The notes under the pieces were generated by a model that was not told the origin of the DNA, did not search any database, and was given only the letters and a program-made list of their open reading frames with translations. Both the position numbers and the translations under genes were made by a program. 40,030 nucleotides of DNA, from positions 1-40,030 of the forward strand of contig CALUUV010000006.1 of NCBI GenBank assembly GCA_944324055.1, written 5' to 3'. Of this stretch, positions 1 through 6,819 are shown piece by piece. How positions within the stretch are numbered: the first letter of the stretch is position 1; every line of letters begins with the position of its first letter. This DNA comes from Candidatus Gastranaerophilales bacterium (GTDB lineage Bacteria; Cyanobacteriota; Vampirovibrionia; Gastranaerophilales; Gastranaerophilaceae).

Positions 1-620
1 CCTGTTGAATTATTTTCATTTAATGGTATTATCATAATTCCATTCTCTTGCTTTCTAACTCTTTTAAACGTAGCATCGAAACCATTTATTCTAATACAAC
101 AATCTTGGCCACTTTCACAATCACTAGCTTGTTTAAATATAACTATGTCTTTATCTAAATAATCAGGTTCCATACTATCGCCCTGTAATTTTAAAGCAAA
201 GTATTTACTGTTGCCTTTAATCCATTCTTTTGGAATATCAATAGTATCAATAGCATAATTATCTTCAATCGCTTCAAATGGCATTCCCGCAGGAATTTTA
301 CCTAATACAGGGATATGAACCACATCATTAGATATATCAACATATGTTGCATTATCAAACGTTAAATCTTTACCAATTAAATCAACTAAATCAACTCCAA
401 GAGCATGCCGTAACAACACTATATTATCAACACTTGGAGAATTTTCTCCAGCTTCCCATCTAGCTATAGATGCTTGTGTAATAGGAGAAAGCTGTTTATC
501 TTCTTCGACGGTTTTATTATAAGCCTCACATATTTTTTGTGTTATTCTTGATAATTCACTTTGAGAGTAGCCTTTTTTTTCACGCAACGATTTTAAATTC
601 TTTGCAAAAAAATTTTCCAT
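1..620 (-). CDS. LexA/CI-like S24 repressor, 3' end cut by window edge
   Basis: This is a leftward repressor gene starting with ATG at 620-618 behind an AAAGGAG site; its last codons lie beyond base 1. The N-terminus (about residues 5-80) is a Cro/CI helix-turn-helix. Residues 104-112 read PVLGKIPAG, the Ala-Gly cleavage site of LexA-type repressors. Ser149 in GDSMEPD and Lys186 in FKRV match the catalytic Ser/Lys pair of S24 peptidases. The family is cleaved with RecA help after DNA damage, so this module would be SOS-inducible. It belongs to the branch left of the 77-bp junction and is unrelated to the repressor at 38422-38931, so it probably comes from a related phage and not from the same circle. 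Confidence 0.9.
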   Translation of the reverse strand, partial: MENFFAKNLKSLREKKGYSQSELSRITQKICEAYNKTVEEDKQLSPITQASIARWEAGENSPSVDNIVLLRHALGVDLVDLIGKDLTFDNATYVDISNDVVHIPVLGKIPAGMPFEAIEDNYAIDTIDIPKEWIKGNSKYFALKLQGDSMEPDYLDKDIVIFKQASDCESGQDCCIRINGFDATFKRVRKQENGIMIIPLNENNST

Positions 621-646
621 AATCTCCTTTTTCTCCTTTCAAAACT

Positions 647-675
647 ATTATAAATGAAAAATTGCATAAAAACAA
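647..675 (-). promoter_or_regulatory. Promoter of the S24 repressor (PRM-like)
   Basis: On the minus strand, -35 TTGTTT (670-675) and -10 TATAAT (647-652) are separated by 17 bp. The transcript would start about 20 bases before the repressor ATG. An operator-like copy (653-668) fills the spacer, consistent with autoregulation. Confidence 0.7.
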
Positions 676-729
676 GTAAAAAATATGAAAATTTGTATAA
701 AAATGTATTGACTTATGAAAATATGTATA
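653..729. promoter_or_regulatory. Three operator-like sites between repressor and cro
   Basis: Three related 16-mers lie at 653-668, 684-699 and 714-729, spaced 31 and 30 bp, about three helical turns. The two rightmost are TATGAAAATTTGTATA and TATGAAAATATGTATA, imperfect palindromes. One lies in the repressor promoter spacer, one in the middle and one in the cro promoter spacer, the layout of a three-operator CI/Cro switch. Binding is inferred, not shown. Confidence 0.65.
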
Positions 730-736
730 GTATAAT
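708..736 (+). promoter_or_regulatory. Rightward early promoter (PR-like), left module
   Basis: TTGACT (708-713), a 17-bp spacer and a perfect TATAAT (731-736) drive the Cro-like gene and the early operon. The spacer holds the 16-mer operator copy at 714-729. Confidence 0.8.
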
Positions 737-759
737 CGTGTCAGATAGGAGGTAAATTA

Positions 760-1023
760 ATGCAAGAAGAAATAGAAATGATTAGAAATAATATTGCTTC
801 AAAACTTCGAGGATTACGAGCAGAAAAAAATTGTTCTCAGAAGGAAATTGCTTTACAAACTGGCTTGGATATAGCAACAATAGCAAGATATGAAAACGGA
901 AACACAACTCAAAGCTTAGATAAACTTGTAATATTAGCAAAATATTATGGGGTAAATTTACTATATTTTTTTAATCAAAACTATGAAAATATGTATAGAA
1001 ATCAAGAAATAAAAGAAGAATAG
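760..1023 (+). CDS. Cro-like helix-turn-helix regulator (left module)
   Basis: This 87-residue protein starts at ATG behind AGGAGG. Residues 14-70 form a Cro/CI-type helix-turn-helix (SQKEIALQTGLDIATIARYE). It is divergent from the S24 repressor and is the first gene after the PR-like promoter, so a Cro role at the shared operators is likely. Two oddities: its 3' end (982-998) contains an exact 17-base copy of the operator sequence found at 714-730, and its last five codons (EIKEE and stop) are identical to those of the unrelated gene ending at 39973, because the 77-bp shared junction begins inside them. Confidence 0.85.
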   Translation: MQEEIEMIRNNIASKLRGLRAEKNCSQKEIALQTGLDIATIARYENGNTTQSLDKLVILAKYYGVNLLYFFNQNYENMYRNQEIKEE

Positions 1024-1080
1024 GAGAGTATATGAAAACAAAATTTGAAACTGATATTACAGGGTTAATTATTGAAAACG
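1004..1080 (+). repeat. 77-bp exact repeat, copy 1 (junction with 39954-40030)
   Basis: These 77 bases recur exactly at the very end of the window. Base 1003 (C) differs from base 39953 (G), and everything upstream is unrelated. A length of exactly 77 that ends at the last base of the window is what a de Bruijn graph assembler using k=77 leaves when a contig re-enters itself, so this is probably the closing point of a circular genome. Confidence 0.85.
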
Positions 1081-1217
1081 CAAAACAAGTAACCATAAAT
1101 TTGAAACAAAATTATAGTAAAAAAGATTTAGAACAGAAAATAATTAATGACTTATACAAAAAAGAAATATATAGTGCAGAAGATATTGAACTAATTAAAT
1201 TGATATTAAAAGACTAG
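1032..1217 (+). CDS. Small early protein, unknown function
   Basis: This is a 61-residue, lysine-rich, mainly helical protein behind GGAGAG. It is the first gene common to both upstream branches and is the target into which the window end re-enters, so in the circle it follows the gene at 39734. No family is recognised. Its position directly after cro genes suggests an early, perhaps regulatory, role. Confidence 0.75.
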   Translation: MKTKFETDITGLIIENAKQVTINLKQNYSKKDLEQKIINDLYKKEIYSAEDIELIKLILKD

Positions 1218-1248
1218 ATAGTGCCAATATCTAATCTTCTAAGTACGA

Positions 1249-1404
1249 TTAATCGAAGTTACCATGATTAACATCAACAACTTGCTTAGCAATTGCTTTG
1301 ATAGCTTTTTGAACTTCTTCAATGTTTTGGTCAACATCAGGAGTATTAGCAATTTGTTTTTGTTCAATCATTGCTACAACGATTTCTTTTATAACGTCGA
1401 ACAT
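1249..1404 (-). CDS. 51-aa protein on the opposite strand (moron-like)
   Basis: This small leftward gene sits inside the rightward early operon. ATG at 1404-1402 is preceded by a weak GAGGTG site and its own promoter. The product (MFDVIKEIVVAMIEQKQIA at the N-terminus) is acidic at the C-terminus, helical, and has no signal peptide or membrane segment. It is somewhat richer in GC than its neighbours. No family is recognised. Own promoter plus reversed orientation suggests expression independent of the lytic operon, for example from the prophage. Confidence 0.65.
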   Translation of the reverse strand: MFDVIKEIVVAMIEQKQIANTPDVDQNIEEVQKAIKAIAKQVVDVNHGNFD

Positions 1405-1430
1405 TATAACACCTCGCTTTCTAAATCTTT

Positions 1431-1459
1431 ATTATAAATTAGAAAGTAAGGTAAATCAA
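1431..1459 (-). promoter_or_regulatory. Promoter for the antisense 51-aa gene
   Basis: On the minus strand TTGATT (1454-1459) and a perfect TATAAT (1431-1436) are 17 bp apart. The predicted start, near 1424, lies about 20 bases before the ATG of the 51-residue gene. Confidence 0.7.
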
Positions 1460-1514
1460 ATAAAAGCATCTGTAAATGCTTAATAATCTCACGATAGAAA
1501 GAAGGTGTAAATTT

Positions 1515-1730
1515 ATGAAATATTATACAGTAGAAGATGTTATGAAAATAACAGGAGCAGGAGCAAATAAATCTTATGAAATTATAAGAAAATTAAGAAA
1601 GTCATTTGAAAAAAAATACCCTGATGCGGTTAGTATTCAAGGAAAAATTTTAAAATGGTATTTTGATGAAACAATGGGAATAAACGGAGGGGAAGAAAAT
1701 GAAAAAATTAAAGTTGAAACCATGGGTTAA
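1515..1730 (+). CDS. Small excisionase-like DNA-binding protein
   Basis: This is a 71-residue protein. I start it at ATG 1515 (MKYYTVEDVMKITG), which has a GAAGGTG site; an upstream in-frame ATG at 1476 has none. The pattern of a helix-turn-helix beginning with xxTxEDVMKITG and a following IIRKLRK helix resembles short excisionase-like or DUF3173-like proteins. It could be an Xis partner of the integrase or an early regulator. Its 3' end overlaps the next gene by 32 bases. Confidence 0.7.
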   Translation: MKYYTVEDVMKITGAGANKSYEIIRKLRKSFEKKYPDAVSIQGKILKWYFDETMGINGGEENEKIKVETMG

Positions 1731-1800
1731 AGATTTATTATGGGGAACTACATTTGGAATGATGATCTATTTAATCATAGTTTGTGGGTTAGCAATATGA
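1699..1800 (+). CDS. 33-aa single-span membrane peptide
   Basis: ATG at 1699 behind GGAGGGG, overlapping the end of the preceding gene. The product is a lysine-rich N-terminus (MKKLKLKPWVKDLL) followed by one hydrophobic span (about residues 13-33). It is short but well initiated, and similar tiny membrane peptides are common in early regions of Gram-positive phages. The function is unknown. Confidence 0.6.
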   Translation: MKKLKLKPWVKDLLWGTTFGMMIYLIIVCGLAI

Positions 1801-1910
1801 TAAAAAATTGCATAAAAAAAGAAAAATTAACGCCACAAAAAATTAATTTTTCTGATATAAGAATATCAAATTTTAAGAAAAAAGTCAAATTGGTGGTGCA
1901 AAATGAGTAG
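1797..1910 (+). CDS. 37-aa basic peptide, translationally coupled
   Basis: ATG (1797-1799) overlaps the TGA of the membrane peptide in an ATGA arrangement, and the ORF ends inside the start of the DnaD-like gene. The product is basic (MIKNCIKKEKLTPQKINFSD at the start). It has no ribosome site of its own, so translation would rely on coupling. It could instead be a spacer. Confidence 0.4.
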   Translation: MIKNCIKKEKLTPQKINFSDIRISNFKKKVKLVVQNE

Positions 1911-2601
1911 AAAAAAGAATGGATTAATATTTTACATTTCGCATTATGAGGCTATTAAAAATTCATTAAACGATGAACAACTTGGTAGGTTGTTTAGGTT
2001 GATTTTTGAAAAACAACTAGGTAATGAGGTTGTTTTAGATAAAGATATTGAAATAGCATTTAACTTTATAAACAACCAATTGCTTGTTGATGCAGAAAAG
2101 TATGAAGAAACATCAAAAAAACGCAGTGATGCAGGCAAAAAGGGCGGCGCACCTAAAGGAAACAAAAATGCTAGCAAAATAGCTCAAACAACCAAATCAA
2201 GCAAAAACAAACAAAACAAGCTTAAGGATAATGATAATGACAATGATAAAGATAATGATAATGTAAATGATAATGTTAATAACAATGACAACTACTTAAA
2301 TAATAGTTGTAGTTGTTTTGAACGAATCGAAAAAGAATTTGGAAGACCATTAGCACCTAGTGAATTTGAAAAGATCAGCTTATGGCAAAATGAATATGCA
2401 GATGAATTGATACTATACGCAGTTGAAATAGCAGTAGCTAATAATAAACGTACTTTTCAATATGTTAATGGCATTTTAAGAAATTGGAAAACATTAGGGT
2501 ATACAACGAAGCAGGATGTTTTAGATGCTGAAATAAAGCGAGAAGAAAAAAGAGTGGAAGAGCTTTTTGATTATGATTGGTTAAATGAGGAGGAACAATG
2601 A
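1903..2601 (+). CDS. DnaD-domain replication organiser
   Basis: This 232-residue protein has an N-terminal region (1-80) of the DUF6291 type, a low-complexity Asn/Asp linker (about 108-130) and a C-terminal DnaD-like domain (about 140-205). The domain carries the FQYVNGILRNWKTLGYTT signature that contacts DNA in DnaD and DnaB. In phages this family opens or marks the origin and recruits the host helicase loader. No helicase or DnaC-type loader gene is seen nearby, so host proteins are probably used. The linker codons are a GATAAT-rich hexamer repeat and may vary in length. Confidence 0.85.
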   Translation: MSRKKNGLIFYISHYEAIKNSLNDEQLGRLFRLIFEKQLGNEVVLDKDIEIAFNFINNQLLVDAEKYEETSKKRSDAGKKGGAPKGNKNASKIAQTTKSSKNKQNKLKDNDNDNDKDNDNVNDNVNNNDNYLNNSCSCFERIEKEFGRPLAPSEFEKISLWQNEYADELILYAVEIAVANNKRTFQYVNGILRNWKTLGYTTKQDVLDAEIKREEKRVEELFDYDWLNEEEQ

Positions 2602-2897
2602 TGTTTTTAAAAAAAGATGCAGAAAGAATTTTAGATAGAATTGATGATTTAGAAATTGTTTTAACGAGAAAGATTGAAGCAAAAACCACAGAACGTGAAA
2701 AAAGATTAGAAGAGATGTTCTTTAACGCAAAAGCACACAAGATAGTCGAGTACGAAAAACAAATTGAACGATTAAAATCGCAAATTGAAAGCAAAGATAC
2801 GTTAATAGATCAGCAGGCTAAGACTATTGAAAAGATACAAAAAGAACTAAAAAATTTAAAGAAGCAAAGAAAAAGAGAGATTAACAATGATAGATGA
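2598..2897 (+). CDS. Coiled-coil early protein
   Basis: This 99-residue protein has two adjacent starts (ATGATG, 2598 and 2601) behind GAGGAGG; the first overlaps the DnaD-like stop. Residues 5-95 are a nearly continuous charged heptad pattern, predicting a long coiled coil with a basic C-terminus. No family is recognised. Tight linkage to the replication organiser suggests a replication-associated role. Confidence 0.75.
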   Translation: MMFLKKDAERILDRIDDLEIVLTRKIEAKTTEREKRLEEMFFNAKAHKIVEYEKQIERLKSQIESKDTLIDQQAKTIEKIQKELKNLKKQRKREINNDR

Positions 2898-3165
2898 AAT
2901 AATATTAAAAATATTAGTTAGTGAATTTTATGTTGAAAAAGATTTTGAAAATTTAATTAAAGAAATGGAAAAAAACAGAAAAGAATATTTTGAAAATGTT
3001 GAACGATGTGATGAGTCTGTGATTGGTAGTATATTAGCCGATCTTCAAATATTAAGTATTGTTTTACAAACTAAAAAAATTTTGGAAAATAAAAAAGATT
3101 ACGCAAAAGTTGCAAATGAATTAGACAGAATTTCAAAAGAATTAAAAGAAATGGGTGAAAAGTAA
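2887..3165 (+). CDS. Early helical protein, unknown function
   Basis: This 92-residue acidic, helical protein starts inside the end of the previous gene (AGAGAG site) and ends two bases before the chosen ERF start. Regular charged helices fill the whole length, with no cysteines suggestive of metal binding. No family is recognised. Its position between replication and recombination genes is the only functional hint. Confidence 0.7.
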   Translation: MIDEIILKILVSEFYVEKDFENLIKEMEKNRKEYFENVERCDESVIGSILADLQILSIVLQTKKILENKKDYAKVANELDRISKELKEMGEK

Positions 3166-3166
3166 T

Positions 3167-3775
3167 ATGGAAGAATTAAAAATAGATTATTCAAATATGA
3201 GCATTTATAAAAAAATTCAAATTGTGAAACGTAGATTGTTAGAAGCAAACTTAAAAAAGACTGGTGAAAATAAATTTGCAGGGTTTAAATATTATGAATT
3301 AGCAGATTTTACTCCCACAATTATTCAATTATGCAACGAAGTTGGCTTATTTACTAAAATTACATTTACTAATGAAATTGCAACACTGAAAATCATTAAT
3401 AGTGATAAACCAGAGCAAATTGAAGAATATACAAGCCCAATGCGGGAATTACAGTTAAAGGGTTGTAATGATATACAAGCTCTTGGTGGCGTAGAAACTT
3501 ATTCAAGGAGATATTTATACATGAGTGCTTTTGACATTATTGAAAACGATATGTTTGATGCAGTCAGTAACCAAAGCAATCAAAAAGAAAGTAAAAAAGT
3601 AAGCTTAGCAACAGAAAAACAAATATCAATTTTAAAAGATTTATACTCTCAAGAAGAACAAATGCAAGCTTTAAGATTTATAAAGAAATCAAAATTAGAA
3701 GAATTAACTATTCAAGAAGCAAGTAGTTTAATTTCAAAAAGAAATAAGAAAGAAGAGGTAAAAGAAAATGAATAA
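3167..3775 (+). CDS. erf: ERF-family single-strand annealing protein
   Basis: This 202-residue protein belongs to the ERF annealing family, which pairs complementary single strands in phage recombination and circularisation. The signature is visible: FAGFKYYELADFTPTIIQL (about 37-55), then a GVETYSRRYLYMSAFDI block (about 107-123). The C-terminus is a charged tail. I place the start at ATG 3167 (MEELKIDY) because GGGTG fits it; ATG 3155 lies inside the upstream gene. It forms a recombination module with the exonuclease at 4085 and the SSB at 6335. Confidence 0.85.
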   Translation: MEELKIDYSNMSIYKKIQIVKRRLLEANLKKTGENKFAGFKYYELADFTPTIIQLCNEVGLFTKITFTNEIATLKIINSDKPEQIEEYTSPMRELQLKGCNDIQALGGVETYSRRYLYMSAFDIIENDMFDAVSNQSNQKESKKVSLATEKQISILKDLYSQEEQMQALRFIKKSKLEELTIQEASSLISKRNKKEEVKENE

Positions 3776-4088
3776 TGAACTAATAAAAGTAGAAAATGAT
3801 AATTTGATAATTAATGAGGAATATGTAAAAAAATATAGACAGTTTTTAGAGCTTAAAAGCTACATTGATTTAGCAGACAAAGAAATAAAACAAAGTGCTA
3901 AAGATTATATGGAAGCTACTGGAAAGACCAATATTCAAGCTGGTGGATTAATTTTTGAATATCGAAAAGGGACGACTAGAACATCACTTGACAGCAAGAA
4001 ATTAAAAGAAGAATTACCAGACATATACGAAGAATATTCAAAAACTAGTGAAGTAGCAAGTTCAGTAGTTATTAAAGTAGTAGAATGA
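3768..4088 (+). CDS. Recombination-module accessory protein
   Basis: This 106-residue protein overlaps both neighbours by a few bases (GAGG site). It has a helical N-terminus and a C-terminal part with FEYRKGTTRTSLDSKKLKEE, a pattern I associate with small proteins next to phage exonuclease genes. No enzymatic motif is visible. It may support the ERF/exonuclease pair; the function is unknown. Confidence 0.7.
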   Translation: MNNELIKVENDNLIINEEYVKKYRQFLELKSYIDLADKEIKQSAKDYMEATGKTNIQAGGLIFEYRKGTTRTSLDSKKLKEELPDIYEEYSKTSEVASSVVIKVVE

Positions 4089-4672
4089 TCGAGTTTTTAG
4101 AAAAAGAGCATATTTATTTGATAGATGGAGTGATAGTTCCTAGTGTTAGTGAAATTCTACACTTTATCTTTCCGGATAAATACAAAAATGTAGATATAGA
4201 TACTCTAACTAAAAAAGCCGAATATGGTTCTAAAGTTCATGAAGCAATAGAATGTATAGAACAGGAAAGTGACATGCCAGAACTTGATGAAAATCAAAAA
4301 TTTAGTATTAGGCAATATTTAAGACTTAAAGAAAAAAACAATATTCAAGTACAAATTCAAGAACAAATGATTCACTTTAAAGGCCAGTATGCTGGTAGAT
4401 TCGATATGATAGCAACAGTCAATAATGAACTATGTTTATGTGATATAAAAACAACTGCTGTGTTAGATGAAGAATATTTAAGTTGGCAACTAAGTTTTTA
4501 TGAATTAGCTTTTAAAAGTATGTACGGTAATGGATTTGAGAAACTGCATGCTATTTGGTTACCAAAAGGAAATTATGGAAAATTAGTTGAGATAAAAAGA
4601 AAATCGATAAGTGAATTACTATCGAAGTTAGAAGAATTTAAGGAGAATATATCGAATGGATTTATTAAATGA
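4085..4672 (+). CDS. PD-(D/E)XK exonuclease (RecB/Cas4-like)
   Basis: This 195-residue nuclease shows, in order, GSKVHEAIE (about 49-57, the conserved His region), AGRFDMIA (about 103-110, catalytic Asp) and CDIKTTA (about 118-124, the D/E-x-K motif), then a WQLSFYELAF helix with the usual Gln/Tyr. Such proteins resect double-stranded ends to feed the annealing protein, here ERF at 3167. The ATGA overlap with the preceding gene shows an operon. Length and motif order are normal for phage-encoded members. Confidence 0.88.
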   Translation: MIEFLEKEHIYLIDGVIVPSVSEILHFIFPDKYKNVDIDTLTKKAEYGSKVHEAIECIEQESDMPELDENQKFSIRQYLRLKEKNNIQVQIQEQMIHFKGQYAGRFDMIATVNNELCLCDIKTTAVLDEEYLSWQLSFYELAFKSMYGNGFEKLHAIWLPKGNYGKLVEIKRKSISELLSKLEEFKENISNGFIK

Positions 4673-4988
4673 ACTTCAACAAAAACTAAAAGAACTTGAT
4701 GTGTCTGTTAGACAACTAAGAATAAGTGGAACTGCTTATGCTAAAACCGAGAGAGATTATAAGGTAAAGCTTCGTGAAGAATGTTTAAAGCTCAGAGATG
4801 AAGGAATGGCAATAGGCATGATAGATAAAACTGCATATGGTATTCCATCTATTGCCAATCTTCGTTTTCAAAGGGACTGTGCTGAGGCAGTTTATAAAGC
4901 AAACCAAGAAAGTATTAATTCAATAAAACTACAAATAAGAATTTTAGAAAGTCAAATTGATAGAGAATGGGGATTAATTAAAAATTAA
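4656..4988 (+). CDS. Conserved phage coiled-coil protein
   Basis: This 110-residue protein, behind AAGGAG, overlaps the exonuclease 3' end. Two charged helices flank a central KTAYGIPSIANLRFQRDCAE segment; I recall similar small proteins from Gram-positive phage replication regions. No catalytic motif is seen and the function is unknown. Confidence 0.75.
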   Translation: MDLLNELQQKLKELDVSVRQLRISGTAYAKTERDYKVKLREECLKLRDEGMAIGMIDKTAYGIPSIANLRFQRDCAEAVYKANQESINSIKLQIRILESQIDREWGLIKN

Positions 4989-5005
4989 AAAGGAGATGGA
5001 AAAGA

Positions 5006-5221
5006 ATGTACGATAGTAACGATGCTTTAGGAGCTGGAAGTTATCCTAGTCTTATTGAGGAAGAAGAACAATTAGTAGCTGGTGAAATAACATTAACATA
5101 TAAAATTTACGATTACGTTCCAAAGAATTGGGATAAAGATAGAATTGAATAAGATATAAAAGAAAACTTAGACGAATACGTAGATATTTGAGAATTTGAA
5201 GATATAGAAATTGATATTTAG
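5006..5221 (+). pseudogene. Small early gene with two in-frame stops
   Basis: Behind AAGGAG, ATG 5006 opens a 48-residue acidic protein that ends at TAA 5150-5152. The same frame continues without interruption in composition through DIKENLDEYVDI, a TGA at 5189-5191, EFEDIEIDI and TAG at 5219-5221. Both internal stops are one transition away from sense codons (CAA to TAA, TGG to TGA), so the ancestral protein was probably about 71 residues. The first 48 residues may still be made. Other genes use all three stops normally, so this is decay and not a changed code. Confidence 0.6.
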
Positions 5222-5230
5222 GAGAAATTT

Positions 5231-5455
5231 ATGGTTAAAACAATGAAAGAAAGGGTTTTGGATCATTTAGAAAAATATAAAACAATAACTAGTTGGGAAG
5301 CGTATTCAAAGCTAGGCTGCACACGAATTAGTGAATACATAAGACAATTAAGATGCGATGGATATTTAATCGAAAGCGTACCAACAAAATCAATAAACAG
5401 GTATGGAGAAATAAGTAATTATGCTACATACACATTGAAGGAGAATAGAAAATGA
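5231..5455 (+). CDS. Winged-helix DNA-binding protein (HTH_39-like)
   Basis: This 74-residue protein behind TTAGGAG reads as a single helix-turn-helix domain: ITSWEAYSKLGCTRISEYIR, then an LRCDGYLI wing. It matches the small HTH_39-type regulators frequent in phage early operons. It probably binds DNA locally; no target is visible. The gene ends in ATGA overlap with the MazG-like gene. Confidence 0.75.
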   Translation: MVKTMKERVLDHLEKYKTITSWEAYSKLGCTRISEYIRQLRCDGYLIESVPTKSINRYGEISNYATYTLKENRK

Positions 5456-5763
5456 AAGAAGATTTATTAAAAATAGTTAATCATTATGGCATAATACCAC
5501 AGCTAAAATATTTTCAAGGCGAAGTGTGGGAGTTGAACGAAGCGATAATAAAAAAAGAAGAAGATTATCAATTTTGCGAAACAACAGTAAAAATGGATAA
5601 AAAGAATATAGAACATATAGCAGAAGAAATAGCAGATTGTTATGTTATGCTAGAGCAATTTAGATTTTACTACGAAATAGAAAAAGAAGATGTAGAAAAA
5701 ATAATGAAACAAAAAATAGATAGACAATTAGAAAGGATAGAAAATGAACAAACAATTAACTAA
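5452..5763 (+). CDS. MazG-like nucleotide pyrophosphohydrolase
   Basis: This 103-residue all-helical protein carries the acidic metal-binding pattern of all-alpha NTP pyrophosphatases: GEVWELNEAI (about 23-32) and HIAEEIADCYVMLEQF (about 55-70). Members hydrolyse (d)NTPs or alarmones, and in phages may clean nucleotide pools or blunt stress signalling. The gene overlaps both neighbours, showing tight co-expression. Confidence 0.8.
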   Translation: MKEDLLKIVNHYGIIPQLKYFQGEVWELNEAIIKKEEDYQFCETTVKMDKKNIEHIAEEIADCYVMLEQFRFYYEIEKEDVEKIMKQKIDRQLERIENEQTIN

Positions 5764-6283
5764 GGAAGAGGCTTTAAAAAAAATAAAAGAATTGGAAGAA
5801 TATATTGAAAATTTAGATAAAGAATTAAAACTATATGACATAGTAAATTATTGTAATAATGAGTGGTACGTTATTAAAATTGAAGAAGATACTGTTACTT
5901 TAATGTCAAAAAATATAATTGGCAAATGCACTTATAGTGATAATAATAGTAATGATTTCACAGAAAGCAATTGTATTAAGTTATTAAGTGATTTTATGAA
6001 AAAGTTAAATGAAAATGATTTAATGCTTATGAAAATAAATTTTGATGAAGATAAATTTACTAACTGTTTAATTAGAATACCAACACTTCGAGAAATAGAA
6101 GCTATGCCTATGAACATTAGAAATTGTGGAGTTAGTTATTGGACTATGAGTGCTTCGTATGGAGTAAGTGAAGATTGTGATAGAGCTTGCGTGTTCCTTG
6201 TGGATTCGAATGGCAACCTCAACAGCTGGCGCGTGAATAACGCGCTTGGTGTGCGCCCAGTATTCACGCTGAAGACTGAATAA
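5744..6283 (+). CDS. DUF6273/lectin-fold-like protein with GC-rich 3' end
   Basis: This 179-residue protein starts with a short coiled coil (5-30), then a beta-rich region with EWYVIKIEEDTVTLMSKNII typical of DUF6273, then IPTLREIEA, YWTMSAS and a C-terminal VRPVFTL. This order resembles the formylglycine/C-type-lectin-like domains used as displayed ligand-binding folds and as diversity-generating retroelement targets. The last 100 bases (6181-6280) are 53% GC, against 37% in the preceding 100 and far less in neighbours, so the 3' end looks imported. No reverse transcriptase is present in the window. Confidence 0.65.
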   Translation: MNKQLTKEEALKKIKELEEYIENLDKELKLYDIVNYCNNEWYVIKIEEDTVTLMSKNIIGKCTYSDNNSNDFTESNCIKLLSDFMKKLNENDLMLMKINFDEDKFTNCLIRIPTLREIEAMPMNIRNCGVSYWTMSASYGVSEDCDRACVFLVDSNGNLNSWRVNNALGVRPVFTLKTE

Positions 6284-6334
6284 CTGCTATAGTTTTAAAA
6301 TCTATACTGATTTTAATTAGGAAGAGGCAAAAAT

Positions 6335-6724
6335 ATGAATATAGAATCAAAACAACCTTATACAGTATTTAGAAATGACTATAACCAATATACATTTTAT
6401 AAACTTGGAATATCTAAGAAAGATACAACAGGCAAATGGGTAAACGGTTACATTAAGTGCAAATTTAAGAAAGACACAGTATTAGAAAATAAGACTAGAA
6501 TTTATATAAAAAATGCATGGTTATCTTTTGATTTAAAAGAAAAAGAAACGATACCATTTATATTTATTTCTGAATTTGAAACGGTAGATACAACGATAGA
6601 AAGCAGTAAATCGTCTGCAACAAACCTGCAAGTTTCTACAAATGAAAATTCAAAAGTTGCAGAAGATCCATTTGCTAGTTTTGGCAACGAAATAGAAATT
6701 CGAGACGAAGATTTACCATTTTAA
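6335..6724 (+). CDS. Single-stranded DNA-binding protein (SSB-like)
   Basis: This 129-residue protein has a beta-rich N-terminal domain (1-90) and a Ser/Asn-rich flexible tail ending in DEDLPF. Acidic tails ending in Pro-Phe are the protein-recruiting tip of bacterial SSBs. The fold is divergent, so the call rests on this tail, the size and the position after ERF and exonuclease genes. It would coat replication and recombination intermediates. Confidence 0.75.
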   Translation: MNIESKQPYTVFRNDYNQYTFYKLGISKKDTTGKWVNGYIKCKFKKDTVLENKTRIYIKNAWLSFDLKEKETIPFIFISEFETVDTTIESSKSSATNLQVSTNENSKVAEDPFASFGNEIEIRDEDLPF

Positions 6725-6819
6725 TAAATTTAAAAGCTACTATCTATTGTCAAACCTTCTGAAACTAGAAAAGCCGAGTTTGTAGTAGCGAGTTTGGGCT
6801 TTGAATTTAAGGAGAATAT

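Noticed and set aside
1-1003. S24 repressor as a second, co-resident repressor of the same genome
   Set aside because: The 77-bp self-overlap places it on a side branch; the circle has its own full switch at 38422-39348.
5150-5191. Alternative genetic code (TGA or TAA read as sense)
   Set aside because: TAA, TAG and TGA all end well-placed genes elsewhere, often in ATGA overlaps; only this small gene is affected.
5744-6283. Complete diversity-generating retroelement
   Set aside because: No reverse transcriptase, accessory gene or template repeat is visible; only a target-like protein end remains as a hint.
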